Positions 45,621 through 58,109 of a stretch of 64,000 bases of DNA are shown one piece after another. Within the stretch, counting starts at the first letter, position 1; every line of letters begins with the position of its first letter. Below the pieces are notes generated by a model. That model did not search any database, was not told the origin of the DNA, and worked only from the letters and a program-made list of their open reading frames with translations. Source of the DNA: Cepaea nemoralis (Eukaryota > Mollusca > Gastropoda > Stylommatophora > Helicidae); the NCBI GenBank assembly GCA_014155875.1, contig JACEFZ010025824.1, forward strand, positions 18,501-82,500, written 5' to 3'. The position numbers and the translations under genes were made by a program.

Positions 45621-46055
45621 AACAATATCAAGACATCTTCTGTCGCTGCCTACCTATATCTTTCTCTCTCGCGGTCTTCGAATATATTTCTTCCTTGCTG
45701 TCTTTCCATGCTTTCTTTTTCGCTGCCCCCCTCCCCCCTATATTGTTCTTTACACACATAAGCGCGCGCATGCACGCACACAAACACACAAACAAACAAA
45801 ACCTTCAGGGTAATTAACTAAACAGATAAGAAAACAAAAACAACTCGACTGTGAAATAAAGAAATCAACAATACTCTAAAAAAGTACACATATGCACACA
45901 CATGGAACAACACATTAGGAAACATAAATGCATTCGAGAGTGGCATTGAGATATACAAAAAACATGCTCACGAAAAAGAACACGGACACTCAAATGTACT
46001 AACACACACAACAGGATTCCTAAACAAGTGCATCCTTCCTTTCTCCTTCCCTAAC

Positions 46056-46059
<4 letters not shown>

Positions 46060-46143
<84 letters not shown>
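46060..46143 (+). repeat. C-run and (TC)n microsatellite
   Basis: CCCCCCCCCC then ~38 TC units. Confidence 0.95.
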
Positions 46144-46146
<3 letters not shown>

Positions 46147-46289
46147 GTCACAAACCCAAACGCTACATAACCAGTCCGAGATAGGACTCACAAGACAAGA
46201 ATTAGGGTGAATGAACCCACAAAAACCACGGATCTCAACAATAACCACAGTTGAAGAGGCAAGTTGAACGAGGCCGAATTTTGAATTTT

Positions 46290-46520
46290 TGTTTTGAGAA
46301 TTGGAATTGGCAAAAATTGCTGGGGTAGATTAGGACGTCCTGTAAATGATACGCAACAAATGTTGCTCTATGCCAGTGAATCACGGAACATGAATGAACA
46401 AAGCAGAAAGAGCATGGAAGCAATGGAGGTGTGGGTCTATGACGAATGTTGTGAGTTCATTGGACTGCCAGAGTTAACTAACGGCGATTGCCTGGAAGAA
46501 AGAGGCTAATGAAACTGTAT
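46290..46520 (+). pseudogene. LINE 3' fragment (RTE-like family A)
   Basis: LLYASESRNMNEQSRKSMEA, then VWVYDECCEFIGLPE: a match to 60885-61025 (RKNLEATEM...RIPWTARV region), with substitutions and indels. Non-functional. Confidence 0.65.
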
Positions 46521-47389
46521 GTTGCCACAACAAAGATACATCTTCTCCAAACTGTTTATGTAATGTGTTTGCTTGTTTTGTGCCATAGACTCACGAGAAC
46601 CTCGGCATTGCTGTGTCCAGGTTTACATGGTAGTAATGAATATGATTATTAATCGTTTTAAGTGACTCCCCGTATTTGCCATGGGCTGATATATGACCAA
46701 AACGTTGTCACTGCATTATTATACATATATCTGCTACCATATTAACAACCTCTAAGGCATAACTGTGACACATTTTCGCTATACATCTTTATTTTGTCCA
46801 AACCTGTTTTTTTGGCAATGAATCTGTTAAAATGAACACGGGAACCCAACAACAGCGACGTCAAGCGGCACAAGAATACGTGCACGACCCACGTCATGCT
46901 AACACAACAACCGATGAATGAAATGTGTTGCCAATTTGACCATGTAGATACATCAATCAGCGTGTTATTTTCACAGCAACCGTTACAAGTCTGCCGGCAA
47001 CTCAGGTAAATGTATAACTGACGCAATCACGTCGGCAACACAACCAGCAAACATATTGCTGATGTAATGGGATGTGTGCGTGCATACATTTGCAAACACA
47101 CACCAGCTCGTGCCTTAGTCGTTGTTTCTTTTCTTATAAAGTTTGTTTTATTTCATCATCATCATCATCATGTGCCGTGTCAAGTGAGGAACTTTGCCAG
47201 CATAGGTCTTTCTCTATAATTTCTTTGGCTTCTATAGTTCTCTAAGCCATCTTTGAGTTGAGTTGAGCCAAGAACCGACTTCCCATACGTGCTCCGTCCG
47301 AGGCTGTATTCCTATCTATAGCTTTCTCTCTCTCTGTCTTCTTATATATTTCTATTTTTCCGTCTTCCTATAACTTTCTTACTAGCTAT

Positions 47390-48510
47390 AGCTTTCTCCC
47401 TCGCTGCTTGCTTCCTGTATCTTTCTTTCTCACTGTCTTCCTATATCTTTCTTTTTCACTGTCTTCCTATATCTTTCGTTCTCATTATCTTTCTATATCT
47501 TTCGTTCTTACTATCTTTCAATATTTTTCGTTCTCGCTGTCTTCCTATATCTTTCGTTCGCGCTGTCCTCTTCTATCTTTCTTTCTTATTCACTTCCTAT
47601 ATCTTTTTTACATAATTTCTTCCTATAGCTTTCTTTCTGGCTATTTTCCTATATCTTTCTCTCTCGATGTTTTCCTATATCTATCTCTCTCGCTGTATTC
47701 CTATAGCTTTCTTTCTCGCAGTCTTCCTCTAGCTTTCTTGTCTTCCTATATCTTACTCTCTCACTGGCTCCTATATCTTTCTTTCTCTCTGTCTTCTTAT
47801 ATCTTTCTATTTTTCTGCCTTCCTATATCTTTCTCTCTCGCTGTCTTCTATATCTTTCTTTCTCACTATCTTCCTATACTTTTCTTTCTCGCTGTCTGCT
47901 ATACCTTTCTTTCTCACTATCTTCCTATATCTTTCTTTCTCACTATCTTCCTATATCTTTCTTTCTCGTTGTCTTCCTATATCTTTCTCTCTCGCTGGCT
48001 CCCTATATCTTTCTTTCTCTCTGTCTTCGTATATCTTCCTATTTCACTGCCTTTCTATATCTTTCTCTTCGATATCTTCCTATATCTTTCTTTCTCGTTG
48101 TCTTCCTATATATTTCTCCCTCGCTGGCTCCCTATATCTTTCTTTCTCTCTGTCTTCTTATATCGTTCCATTACGCTGCCTTCCTATATCTTTCTCTCTC
48201 GCTGTTTTCCTATATCTTTCTCTCTCGCTGGCTCCCTTTATCTTTATTTCTCTCTGTCTTCATATATCTTCCTATTTCGCTGCCTTCCTATATCTTTCTT
48301 TTTGCTATCTTTCTATATATTTCTTTTTCGCTGTCTACTAAAATCTTTCTCTCTCGCTGGCTTCGATATCTTTTTTTCTCACTATCTTCCTATATCTTTT
48401 GTTCTCGCTGTATTCCTATATCTTTCGTTCTCGCTGTCTTTCTCTATCTTTCTGTCTTGCTGTCTTCCTATGCCTTTCTTCCTCGCTGTCTTCTTGTGTC
48501 TTTCTTTACA
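47390..48510 (+). repeat. ~26-bp polypyrimidine minisatellite
   Basis: About 40 diverged units of CTGTCTTCCTATATCTTTCT. A 369-codon plus-strand frame rich in Ser, Phe, Leu and Tyr spans it, explained by the repeat. Confidence 0.85.
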
Positions 48511-48859
48511 CACATAAGCACACACACACACACTCACACTCAGAAAGAACAGGATAAAACGAAAATCAACTTGAGGGTAATTAATTTAACAGATAAGAAA
48601 ACAAAAACAACTCGACTGTGAAATTGTAAAATTAAAGCAAAAATAAGAATACTCACACACAAAAACACAAAATACACAGGTACACAAACAGGGAACAACA
48701 AGGTAAGACATCGAACATAAATACACATGCTAGGAAACACAAATGCATTCGAGAGTGGGATTGGGATGCACAAAAATATGCTCACGAAAAAAAAAAGAAC
48801 ACGGACACTCAAATATACTAACTCAGCACGACAGGATTCCTGAACAACTGCATCCCTGC

Positions 48860-48967
<108 letters not shown>

Positions 48968-49274
48968 CATTGTCGAGACACGAACGCAGAGCTGACTCAC
49001 GATTCTGGTAATCGTGTAAGATGGAGAAACATGACCGCCCATGCTTACCGGCAACAACAACAACAACCACATTAACTGCTGCCGAACAAAACTGATAGCA
49101 CACATACGCGCGCGCACACACACATACACACACACACATACACACTACCCAGGCGTAGGTAGTGCCCATGACTTTGAATGGAAACAGCCCAGCGGTACCA
49201 AACTGTATAGAAAGGCATGAGGAAGTTGGGTCCACTGACTTCTAAAGCGAATAGCCAGGTGTGACGAACGACCA

Positions 49275-49830
49275 TCGAAATTGGAACAAAGAAGAAACTA
49301 GAGGTGGAAAGGGAGGAGGAGGAGAAAGAGGGAGGACGAGAAGAAAGAGCAGCAACAGAAGAAGAAGATGAAGTAGGAGGAGGAGGAGGGAGATGAATTG
49401 GGGGGGGGGGCAACCACGACGAAGAGGAAGGAGGAGACGACGACGACGAAGGAGAAGGTGAAGGAGAGCGAGGGGAGGAAAACGGAGGATGAGAAAGAGA
49501 AGAGGAAGAGGGAGAAAAAGAGGAAGGAGGGAAGGGGGGGGGGGAGATGAGTAAGAAGAAGAAGGAAAACGGAGAAGGATGAGAAAGAGGAGGGGAAGAG
49601 GAAGAGGGAGAGAAACCGGAAGGAGGGAAGGAGGAGGAAAAGGAGGAAGATGCAGCAGAAGAAGAAGAAGAAGAAGAAGAAGAAGAAGAAGAAATAATTG
49701 GACGAGGAGAAAGTGGAGGCGACGAAGAAGAGGGCATAGGAGGAGAAGGACGAGGAGGAGAGGAAGGAAGGAAGGAAGGAATGAAGGAAGGAAGGAAGGA
49801 AGGAAGGAAGGAGAAGCAGCACAAATCTGT
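49275..49830 (+). repeat. Polypurine tract, ~550 bp
   Basis: Almost only G and A on the plus strand (GGAGGAGAAAG, GAAGAAGAAG, GGAAGGAAGG). Ser/Pro- and Leu-rich minus-strand frames up to 289 codons are artefacts. Confidence 0.92.
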
Positions 49831-50084
49831 ATCTTCACACGGTCCTCTACTTATAGCAAGAATATGAAGAGTATGTGGAGTCGGTGATATACCAGGAAGT
49901 GGTGGCAATCTGGAACAGTTGTTAAAGTGGCGCCTCTTCAAAACGATTCACTAATTCGTTTATCTCTCAAGGTTAAAGCAGCTACCCAGCGGGTAGGGAA
50001 AGGTGGTTTGGGAAACAAGGATTTAAAAAAAAATAAAATCACTAGTGTATTACTTTTAAAGGGCCCCTAATATTATTATTATCA

Positions 50085-50164
50085 TTATTATTCCTTCTTC
50101 TTCTCTTCCTTTCTTTCCTTCCTTCCCTCCCTTGCTCTCTCCCCCTCCCTCATTCGCTTGGTTT

Positions 50165-50200
<36 letters not shown>

Positions 50201-50272
50201 GCTTCTGCTTCTTCTTCTTCTTCTTCTTCTTCTTCTTCTTCTTCTTCTTCTTCTTCTTCTTCTTCTTGTGTT
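50085..50272 (+). repeat. Polypyrimidine tract, (TTTC)n(TTC)n
   Basis: TTCC/TTTC repeats then ~20 TTC units, opposite in strand bias to 49275-49830. Confidence 0.92.
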
Positions 50273-50525
50273 CTACTGCTTTTGCTGTTAAGCGTGGCGC
50301 AGATGAGGTAGGTGTAGTTTGATGTTGTTTGCTTCTGTGTTCCTAGGACTGTCCATGCCTGGCATTGATAACACAGCATTGAGACGAAAAACAAACATCT
50401 ATTAACTGCTTTCTTCCATGCATATTGATTTCATGATGTTTTAGGATAGGTGCTACTCGGTAGTTAATGTTGTTTTCTTTCTGTATCCTCGCTTCTATTT
50501 CTCGCCTTCCATAATCTGTGAGCAC
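50255..50525 (-). pseudogene. LINE family B short fragment
   Basis: Minus strand: EIEARIQKENNINYRVAPIL, then ISMHGRKQLID-like and CYQCQAWTV in a second frame, equivalent to 44370-44530. It joins a (TTC)n/(TTTC)n tract at 50165-50270. Confidence 0.7.
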
Positions 50526-50594
50526 ACGGCTAAGATACCTATACTCTCAAACCTGTTTTCACGCTTTCCAATTTATATTTACGTTAGCCTTTTC

Positions 50595-50820
50595 AAAGAT
50601 GGCCTTCTCCGTGGCGCAGGATTTATGGATGCAGTTCATAAATCCCACATACCCGCTTTCGAAATACAGCTGCGGGCGATTTGGCAGCAGACCGCATTAT
50701 GTTGAATTTTTATGAAATGGAATGGGTGCCCGTTTTTCAGAAATCAATGGTAAACTACTGAACGAACAGCCAAAAAATGCTGTGGTTGACTGCTACGTCA
50801 TGTAAAGGATATGAAACTAA
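50595..50820 (+). mobile_element. SINE family C copy
   Basis: CCGCTTTCGAAATACAGC box, GATTTGGCAGCAGACCGC, AAATCAATGGTAAACTACTG and GTCATGTAAAGGATATG, matching the other family C copies. Confidence 0.72.
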
Positions 50821-51315
50821 CTTTGCAAGATGACAGACATACTGGCCAATAAAAAGATGTCAGTTGCAATGAGAAAAAGAGTGTTAAAGTGCTCCACAGA
50901 ACCTGTACTTTTGAATAGATGTGAAGCGTGGACAATGAGCAGACAAGCTGAATAACATCTGACGGTTGTGGAAATGTGGTTTTTGAGGAAAATGCAAAGA
51001 ATACCATGGATAGACAGAAGAAACCAATGACCAAGTCATACAAGAAACTAATGAAAATCGCACACTGATAGAGAAATTAGACGTAGACAGTCACAATTTT
51101 TTTGGTCACGTTATGAGAAGAAATAAATTGGAGAACTTGATGACAAATGGCAAGATCGAGAGGAAGTGACTAAGGGGAAGGCAAAGAAGTAAATACCTGT
51201 ATGGCTTAGCGACGTGGTATGGCCAAGACAAGAACACTGACCTGATCGACGACCCTGGTGATCGAGTGAGATGGCGAATCATGACCGACCACACTTATTG
51301 GCATGCCACACCATG
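50820..51315 (+). pseudogene. LINE 3' fragment (RTE-like family A)
   Basis: Matches 9590-10075: MTDILANKKMSVAMRKRVLK, then WTMSRQAE, stop, FLRKMQRIPWIDRR and the ATGGCGAATCATGACCGACC 3' end. Multiple slips. Directly follows a SINE family C copy. Confidence 0.75.
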
Positions 51316-51394
51316 AATTAATTTACGTTATTACTTATACTGCACCGGTGATCGTCGAAATGTCATTTTTATGTTCGTTTTGTAATTTCTAAAT

Positions 51395-51612
51395 TCCGGT
51401 CTCCGTGGCCTAAACGCGATTCGTGAGCCGCTTATCACGCGTTCGAAACATAGCGGTGACAGATTTGGTAGCAGACCAACCATGTCGCGCTGGAGTTTTA
51501 ACGTGTTGGTATGGGAGCCGGTTGTTCAGAAAGCAATGACAAACTACTGAACGTAACAGCAATAAAATGCTTGTGTTGACAGCGATGTCCTGTAAATAGG
51601 ATATGCAAGAAA
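51395..51612 (+). mobile_element. SINE family C copy
   Basis: CTCCGTGGCCTAAACGCG head, GCGTTCGAAACATAGC B box, AAAGCAATGACAAACTACTG and a TAGGATATGCAA end. Confidence 0.75.
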
Positions 51613-51639
51613 AAAACAAATTCTAAATATTCTATGTGT

Positions 51640-52005
51640 AACCGGTCTGGCAGATTGCCGTCTTGACAGACGGTAGTTTGTTACATTGTGCTTCTAACAA
51701 GGCACAACAACTACAACCTATAGTGGTAGCGAATGTTATACCTCCCCACAGCATAACACCTGGGCTGAATTGTAGAGACCTATGTGTTGCCCATGCAGCA
51801 TGATTCCTCTCTCAGCCTGCCTAATTTACTCCAGAGGTATAGTAACACCAATACGTCTGGAACAAGGCCAGCTGCAGAAGCTGCCGGATTAGCAAAGCAA
51901 TGCTCTAACTGTCCGTCTGTCATAACTTCCATCCTAGACCAGTTGCCAACCAAGATTTAGGACCTGGTCTGGCCAGCCATGACATGTAATCTTCAGGTCG
52001 CATTT
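51640..52005 (+). repeat. Family G repeat, copy 2 (truncated)
   Basis: TTGCCGTCTTGACAGACGGT to CTTCAGGTCGCATTTCC; an insertion of ~40 bp near 51690 relative to copy 1, and the 3' third is lost. Confidence 0.7.
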
Positions 52006-52232
52006 CCTGGCAATATTTATAACCATCAGCGCCAGAAATATAACAAGGTCAGAGTGGTCCCTTACCGGATATTATCGTATGTGCGGATGTGTGTATGCTT
52101 TTTATGTTTTGGTAGCTTTCAGTGTCGACATACGAATTCAGCTTTGAGAGGAGATTAGCTTCACCAGGTAGATCGCTTGTCCTATTAGCGCCGCTGAGAG
52201 GAGACAGATGTAATTATGTGATATATATATAA

Positions 52233-52259
52233 CTATCTCTCTCTCTCTCTCTCTATCTA

Positions 52260-52353
<94 letters not shown>
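52233..52353 (+). repeat. (TC)n(TATC)n(TA)n(GA)n tract
   Basis: CT run, ~30 TA units, GA run: near self-complementary as a whole. Confidence 0.93.
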
Positions 52354-52354
<1 letters not shown>

Positions 52355-52359
52355 AGTTC

Positions 52360-52905
52360 TTAGTCAGATATGACTCAGCTACCATATGACAGTAGACGGT
52401 ACTACCTGCTGTCTGTCAGCGCCGAATGTTGGGCGGCGCTCACCAAACCCGACACACCACATTGTGCCAACGACTTCAGGCGGATAATTAAATTGGGAGG
52501 GCACACGCCTTATCCTGGTGCGAGGAAATGCATCCTACAGATTAAATGTTATGGCAGGGCAGACCAGACTCTAAGAATTGGTCGACAACTGGTCTAGGAT
52601 CGAAGCTTCTATAGGCGGATTGTTTAGAGCATTGCCTTGCTGATCCGGCAGCTTCTTGCGGCTTGTCTTGGTCCAGATGTATTATTGTTACCTTTCCTCT
52701 GGAGTAAACTAGACAGGCCGAGAGAGGGATCATGCTGCACGGGCAATACATGGTCTCTATAATTCAACCCAAGCTTTGTGCTATGAACAGGTATAACACA
52801 GGTATAATAACTCTTATCGCTTGTCCCCACCATGGTCGTAGTTATTATGCCTTGTTTGAAGCACAGTGTAACGAACTATCGCCTGTAAAGACGGCAAGGT
52901 GTCCG
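52360..52905 (-). repeat. Family G repeat, copy 3 (inverted)
   Basis: Reverse orientation: starts CTTAGTCAGATATGACTCAG at 52360 beside (GA)n and runs to AAAGACGGCAAGGTG near 52905. Together with copy 2 it makes a long inverted repeat around a TA/GA tract. Confidence 0.72.
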
Positions 52906-53065
52906 TATATATACATATAATTATAACCCAGAAAGGTTGAAAGGGATATTGATGAAAACTAAGAAGAATAAGAACACAGGTACGCGAATCGCTAAAAGTG
53001 TAAGTATTCTCTCCTGGTATTCGGCCAAACAGAGAATCTAGCCAACTTTTCCCAACATGCACCTC

Positions 53066-53067
<2 letters not shown>

Positions 53068-53148
<81 letters not shown>

Positions 53149-53212
53149 CACGCACGCACACACACACAGACACACACACACACACACAGACACACACACA
53201 CACACACACCAG
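53068..53212 (+). repeat. (TC)n(CA)n microsatellite
   Basis: CT run then CACACACAGACACA repeats. Confidence 0.94.
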
Positions 53213-53504
53213 TCTTGAGTTTTTATGGAAATGGCCATGGTGCAGTGACACTGCTTTAATATAAGAACCCCACCTGGCTAGCTTGAGACAGAAGAAACCG
53301 CTACTGGTGGCTGGGATTAGTTGACCTACATCCACAAATGTTTAATACCTTGTTTCAACTCCTGTTGTTGGACGAGCGGCTAGCGTTGTTTGCTGCATTT
53401 GCTGCGCTGCACTTTCCTGTGTGTTATCAGTGTGAATCGTTCAGCCTGCTTCTACACATTGTGTTATCTTTCCGTGTTTCTTCTTTTTTTATTTCGCCGG
53501 CTTT

Positions 53505-53730
53505 GTGGTGAAGGGGTACGGACGCAACTCGTAATCCCACATACCGTGTTTAAAACACAGTTGCGGACGATTTGGCAGCAGGCCGCCTTGTGTTGGTTAT
53601 CATAAAATTGATATGAGTGCTGGTCGTTCAGAAAGCAATGGCGAACTACTGAACGTAAACTTGTTAAGACATCACAAACAGCAAAAAATGCTGGGGTGAA
53701 TGCGACGTCCCGCAAAGGATATGCAACAGT
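53505..53730 (+). mobile_element. SINE family C copy
   Basis: TGTGGTGAAGGGGTACGGAC head, AGTTGCGGACGATTTGGCAG, AAAGCAATGGCGAACTACTG and a CAAAGGATATGCAAC end. A family D SINE starts right after. Confidence 0.75.
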
Positions 53731-53734
53731 TTGG

Positions 53735-53915
53735 TTCGTAGTGGAGCGTCTGGCCGAGTGGCCAGAACGTTGGGGTCACATTCGAGAGATCCGGGTTCGA
53801 ATCTTCGGTAAGGTGATGGACATATTTCTTGCAGGGGGAAAAATAAAACCTAATCTTGCACAGTTCGCGGCTACGGCCTAGTCAGGCGGGCTTAAATCCG
53901 CAGGCTGAAGACTGA
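53735..53915 (+). mobile_element. tRNA-Leu/Ser-like SINE (family D)
   Basis: Head GTCTGGCCGAGTGGCCAGAA with B box CCGGGTTCGAATC, then a body shared with 60300-60445 (TAAAACCTAATCTTGCACAG). The long variable arm suggests a Leu or Ser tRNA ancestor; the body beyond the head excludes a plain tRNA gene. Confidence 0.72.
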
Positions 53916-54169
53916 AATGTCCCACATTGCAAGGTTTTATATGCAGTTTCTATCCAGGTTGGTTGATTCACGATATTTCTTCAAAACGCCAACAAAGGAA
54001 CAGTTGCCCATTCTAGTGCCTGCACGCACTTAGAAAGCGAGATGCACACAAAAGTAAGTTACTTAAAAAACTGGTTAAGGTGGTTAAAATTGAAAAATGG
54101 GCAGAGGTATGTCACAGAGTAAGCACAGACAAGTCACTGAGATTGTTCTGGTGACTACATAAAAGCATG

Positions 54170-55870
54170 AGTGGTGTGGTCAAGAATAAGAGGCATTCCT
54201 GACTTCCAAGGTGCTGATCTCATCTGGCAGAGGACTGATGAGAACAAGGGCAAAGATCCTCTTCGATGGCTATCTAGAGCAGAGCAACCAGACAGACATG
54301 GGAGGCCGAAATCTCGTCAAGGAGGTCACCTCAGACAGGTGCAATGCCCAGAACATTTCGGATGAAGATACAGTGACAGTGAAAGAAATCAAGGCTGTGC
54401 TTCGACGATCCACAAACAGCGCTTCAGGGCCAGATGTCATAAGATATGACGACATCAATATGTGTACCGACAACAAGCTAGATAAATTAGCAAACATGTA
54501 CAACAACAGTATAAGGAGTGCTAGCATCAAGGTGGAGTGGTTACACAGCTATCTGATTCCCTTGCCGAAGCCTGGCAAAGACCATATACAAATTCAGGGG
54601 TATCGAGTAATAATTTCTAGAAACATATCAAGCCAGCTAGAGAGGCAACGTGTTTTCCCTAGGAGGGTACCGTCGAAAACGAGAAACCTGGACCAATGCA
54701 ATAGTTTTTGCCCATGATGTCTATGAAGGTTTCCACTCAGGCATTGAAACATTTGCTGCAGCGATTGATCTTGAGGACGCGTGCAACAGAGTACCATTAG
54801 CTACATTGTTTAATGCTTCAGCTTCTTGAACTCAAGATAAGTCCTTTCCTCCTTAGCCCTCTTCCAACAGAAAGTAGTCTTTAGATGTGACAGTTGGACT
54901 TCAGAACCAACAACAATTTATCCTGGCCAACCACAGGGATCACTATTATCTCCGGTGCTGTTCAACGCCTACACTGTGAGAATGACCAGCGAGCAAATCA
55001 TAGGACCAGGGAGGACATTGTCGTACACAGACGATATTTTAGTGTATCGTCAGGGCAAGGATAGAGATCAGGTGGTTGTGGAACTACAAACCGAACTCAA
55101 TCCCATAAGCACTTAGTGTGTTGTTGCTGGGGCAATGGTCAATCCAACAAAGGCAACAGTGACATGGTTCTCTTTGAATAACCATACTGTCAACACCCCA
55201 ACGATAACTGTAAATCTGGGTTCAGAGACGGTGGAAATAACGCAGGCGATGAATTACCTGGGGACACGATTTGATCGAAGTCTAGATTATACTGAGCAAG
55301 TAGACCAGGTGATAACAAAGGCCAAGTGGGGTTTGGCTGCGATGCGGGTGATGGCGGCGGCAAACTGTGAGCAGCGCTATCTGTGTCTTCTTTACGATGG
55401 TTGGTACCTTTCTGTTTTGGAGCATGCGATGGGATCCTGACTCTCAGCCATAAGCAGATAGAAAGGGTGGAAAGGATACAGAACGAGGCTAAGAGCATTT
55501 TTCTTGGATGTACAAAAGATACAGCATGCAGGGCGATGCGCTACCTTCTTGATTTTATAAACCATGAGGGACAGAATACAATTTTGCCAAGCACGTGCTT
55601 ATCTCAGAGTCAACGCAAACATACAACATCCACTGCACAGCGAGATTAAGAAGGTAAAGGGCAGCAGGTTAAAAAGAGGAAAGTCGTGGATGGGTCAAGC
55701 CGAAGACATTCTTCAGCAGGTGTGTGCACTTGAGGACTTAGAACCTGGTGAGGAGTGGGTACAGGTGCCAACAGAGTTCTGTACATATTTTTCAGTGTGC
55801 ATCTGTGGCATAATCGCTAACCACCATTATTCAGTTGACAAGAATTCAAGCCAAGAAGAGGAGAAAATAT
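54170..55870 (+). pseudogene. Reverse transcriptase of LINE family E
   Basis: Fragments in three frames: SGPDVIRYDDINM (54430), LIPLPKPGKD (~54555), AAIDLEDACNRVP (54757, the first palm Asp), QPQGSLLSPVLFN (~54930), YTDD (55024-55035) and VNPTKATVTWFSLN (55138), then the thumb to ~55500 and HSEIKKVKGSRLKRGKSW (55640). Stops and slips break it between blocks. PQGS-LSPVLFN and YTDD suggest the Jockey/I-type group; its RNase H probably continues at 58110. Confidence 0.82.
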
Positions 55871-55879
55871 AAAACAATG

Positions 55880-58105
55880 GACTTTACTAACGCAAACTGA
55901 AACCAAACCTTTAAAACGTAATGCAACATCAAAACTGGAACTGGAACAAGTGACAGATGACGTCAATTCTAGGAAACATTTCATCAGCCCAAACTCAGGA
56001 GATCATTGGATAAGAACGGACACGTGACACCGCCTCCATTCGAAAGCCCGCGTAGAATATGTTAATCGCGCACTCTTCCTACAACATGCCTGATGAACAG
56101 ACGTGAAAGCTAGTGTGACCGATTTTCAAATAGGGACGGCAGAATATCTGGATCCCAGGTAAGCTTGTTACTCCTTTGATTGAACTGATGACCAGATGTA
56201 TCAAGTGCCAAGGAAGGGTATTCAGTGTTTGTAATGTCAATTGAAATGTATTATTATAAATTACAACCTCTGAAGTGAAAAATGCTCGACTGTAGATTCT
56301 GACGAAGCAGAGCCGATTCCCGGGCTAACTGACAATCTACTACTCTCTTCGAATACTGCAATCTCTGATATTCTTAAAGATAATTATTAACTTTAAGAAG
56401 TGCATAATACTACTACATTCTATTCTGACAACTGTACGAAGTGATGATTCTAAAGCAATCTTGTGCATTTCATCAGAAACACTGCTAAAAATGCTATCAC
56501 TATCTACAGCTAAAATGACAGTTCGTGTACTAGAATGAGTGCCTTGTTCTAAAACAGACTTATCTACGTCTATTTTCAATCTATAAAGCTGAAAGAGAAA
56601 TAAATCTTTCCTTTCTGCTTCATCTATTGAATAAATAGGGTTTGATGGAATAAATATTTATATTTGTGTCAAAATTTAATTAGATAAGGGCACTTATGAA
56701 CTGCATTACATCAGAAAAGTTGTGCTTCGCGGAACTCCACCACCAGAAGTTGACTTAACTCATTACTCAACACAACTTAAAAACACAACACCACACCACT
56801 CAACACTCAACACCACAACAACACCAGATAATGGGAGAGGTGTTATTATACAAAGAAGAAGAAGAAGTTGGTTAATTGGGAAAACACAGAGAATCATTTA
56901 TACACACTACAAACACAATTGGGTGATAGAAATGTTATAAATGTATGTCATTTATTTACATGCATCTTGACACTTCCTCACTCTTGTCACTGTCTTACTG
57001 TACACGTCTCACTGACCCCAGGTCCAATGAGAACTTACATACAGCAGGAACCAGTTGATACAAGGCGTACACAGTGTGATAAACTCTGACCACCCCAAAT
57101 TAACCCAACACTAGATTAGAGAAAAGAGGAGGGGAGGGGAACTAGTTCCTACTTCAGGAATTTAGATTTCTTCCGACCTACTTTTAGAATATTGTATTGG
57201 GAAGATTGTATATGTTTATGTGAATCTTACACAGTGAAATCTTGGTGGCAACCCATTGGCAACCAATGGGCATCCAACTGGCAACCAACTGGCCAACAAC
57301 CAAACCAGACCACAAACAGAAAGAGATGAACCGCACTTGAGATGGAGGATGACTTGGCCATGAGCAGAGTATGGGGAGGCCTTCAGAGGAGCTACACGGG
57401 CAGACCTGAATGGGATCTATCAGTCAATGGACCCAGGCCTATCCTAATCCTCCAAATCATAAGGTTATCTCTATCTTAAAAGAAACACACAACACTCAGT
57501 TTTCAAGAACTGATACCTAAATATAGATTCATCATCTTCACACTTAACATGTACAACATTCAAATGTATACCATGTTTCAACTCTTATTGACATCTCATG
57601 TATTGATGCTTGTTTGTTGATGGTCTGTGACATTGGTCCTATATGCATTTTTCTAAATTATCTTGTATAAACCAACATAGAAAATGAATAACAGGCCAGA
57701 AGACACAGGCCCATTCAATAAATAATTAAATGTCACTGATCTTATGTTGATTATTGGTTCAACCTATCTGTGATTCACCATCTTATGTGTGTACACCAAG
57801 TTGTCAAGATCTATTGTGATTGGTTATGTGTTTAATTGTTTAAAACCAAATTAACTCATGAAGGAATATGTAATTGGGAGAGACTCAAGGTCTATCAACT
57901 GCTCAACATCCATGCTTTCTTAATATAAATCAAGCTGAGAGAATTCTCCAGACTTTCCTCAGATTTGATAAACAAAAGGGGGGATCAAGTGCTATAAGAA
58001 TCCTTGGAGAAGGGGCAGAATCCCAGTTGGTATTTATTATTTTCACCAAGGCCATAATCTATATCTCCTAGACAAAATTAAATAAGACGAGGCCTGCAGA
58101 TAACT
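55880..58105. other. Unassigned stretch between RT and RNase H of LINE family E
   Basis: 2.2 kb, AT-rich, short ORFs only (for example 56579-56340 minus, 79 codons). No motif recognised; may be an insertion within the LINE or ordinary intergenic DNA. Confidence 0.45.
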
Positions 58106-58109
58106 CGAG

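Larger units (their letters stand above)
44910..47390. other. Intergenic, repeat fragments only
   Basis: Contains the weak SINE at 45185, (ATC)n at 45476, (TC)n at 46066, a LINE fragment at 46290 and unique-looking AT-rich DNA at 46530-47160. No supported gene. Confidence 0.5.

Noticed and set aside
47408..48517. 369-residue Ser/Phe/Leu membrane-like protein
   Set aside because: Direct translation of a ~26-bp pyrimidine repeat.
49072..49941. Ser/Pro-rich 289-residue protein
   Set aside because: Translation of a polypurine tract; no conserved sequence outside it.
53735..53830. Functional tRNA-Leu/Ser gene
   Set aside because: Head is diverged, the acceptor stem does not close, and it continues into a SINE body shared with 60300-60445.
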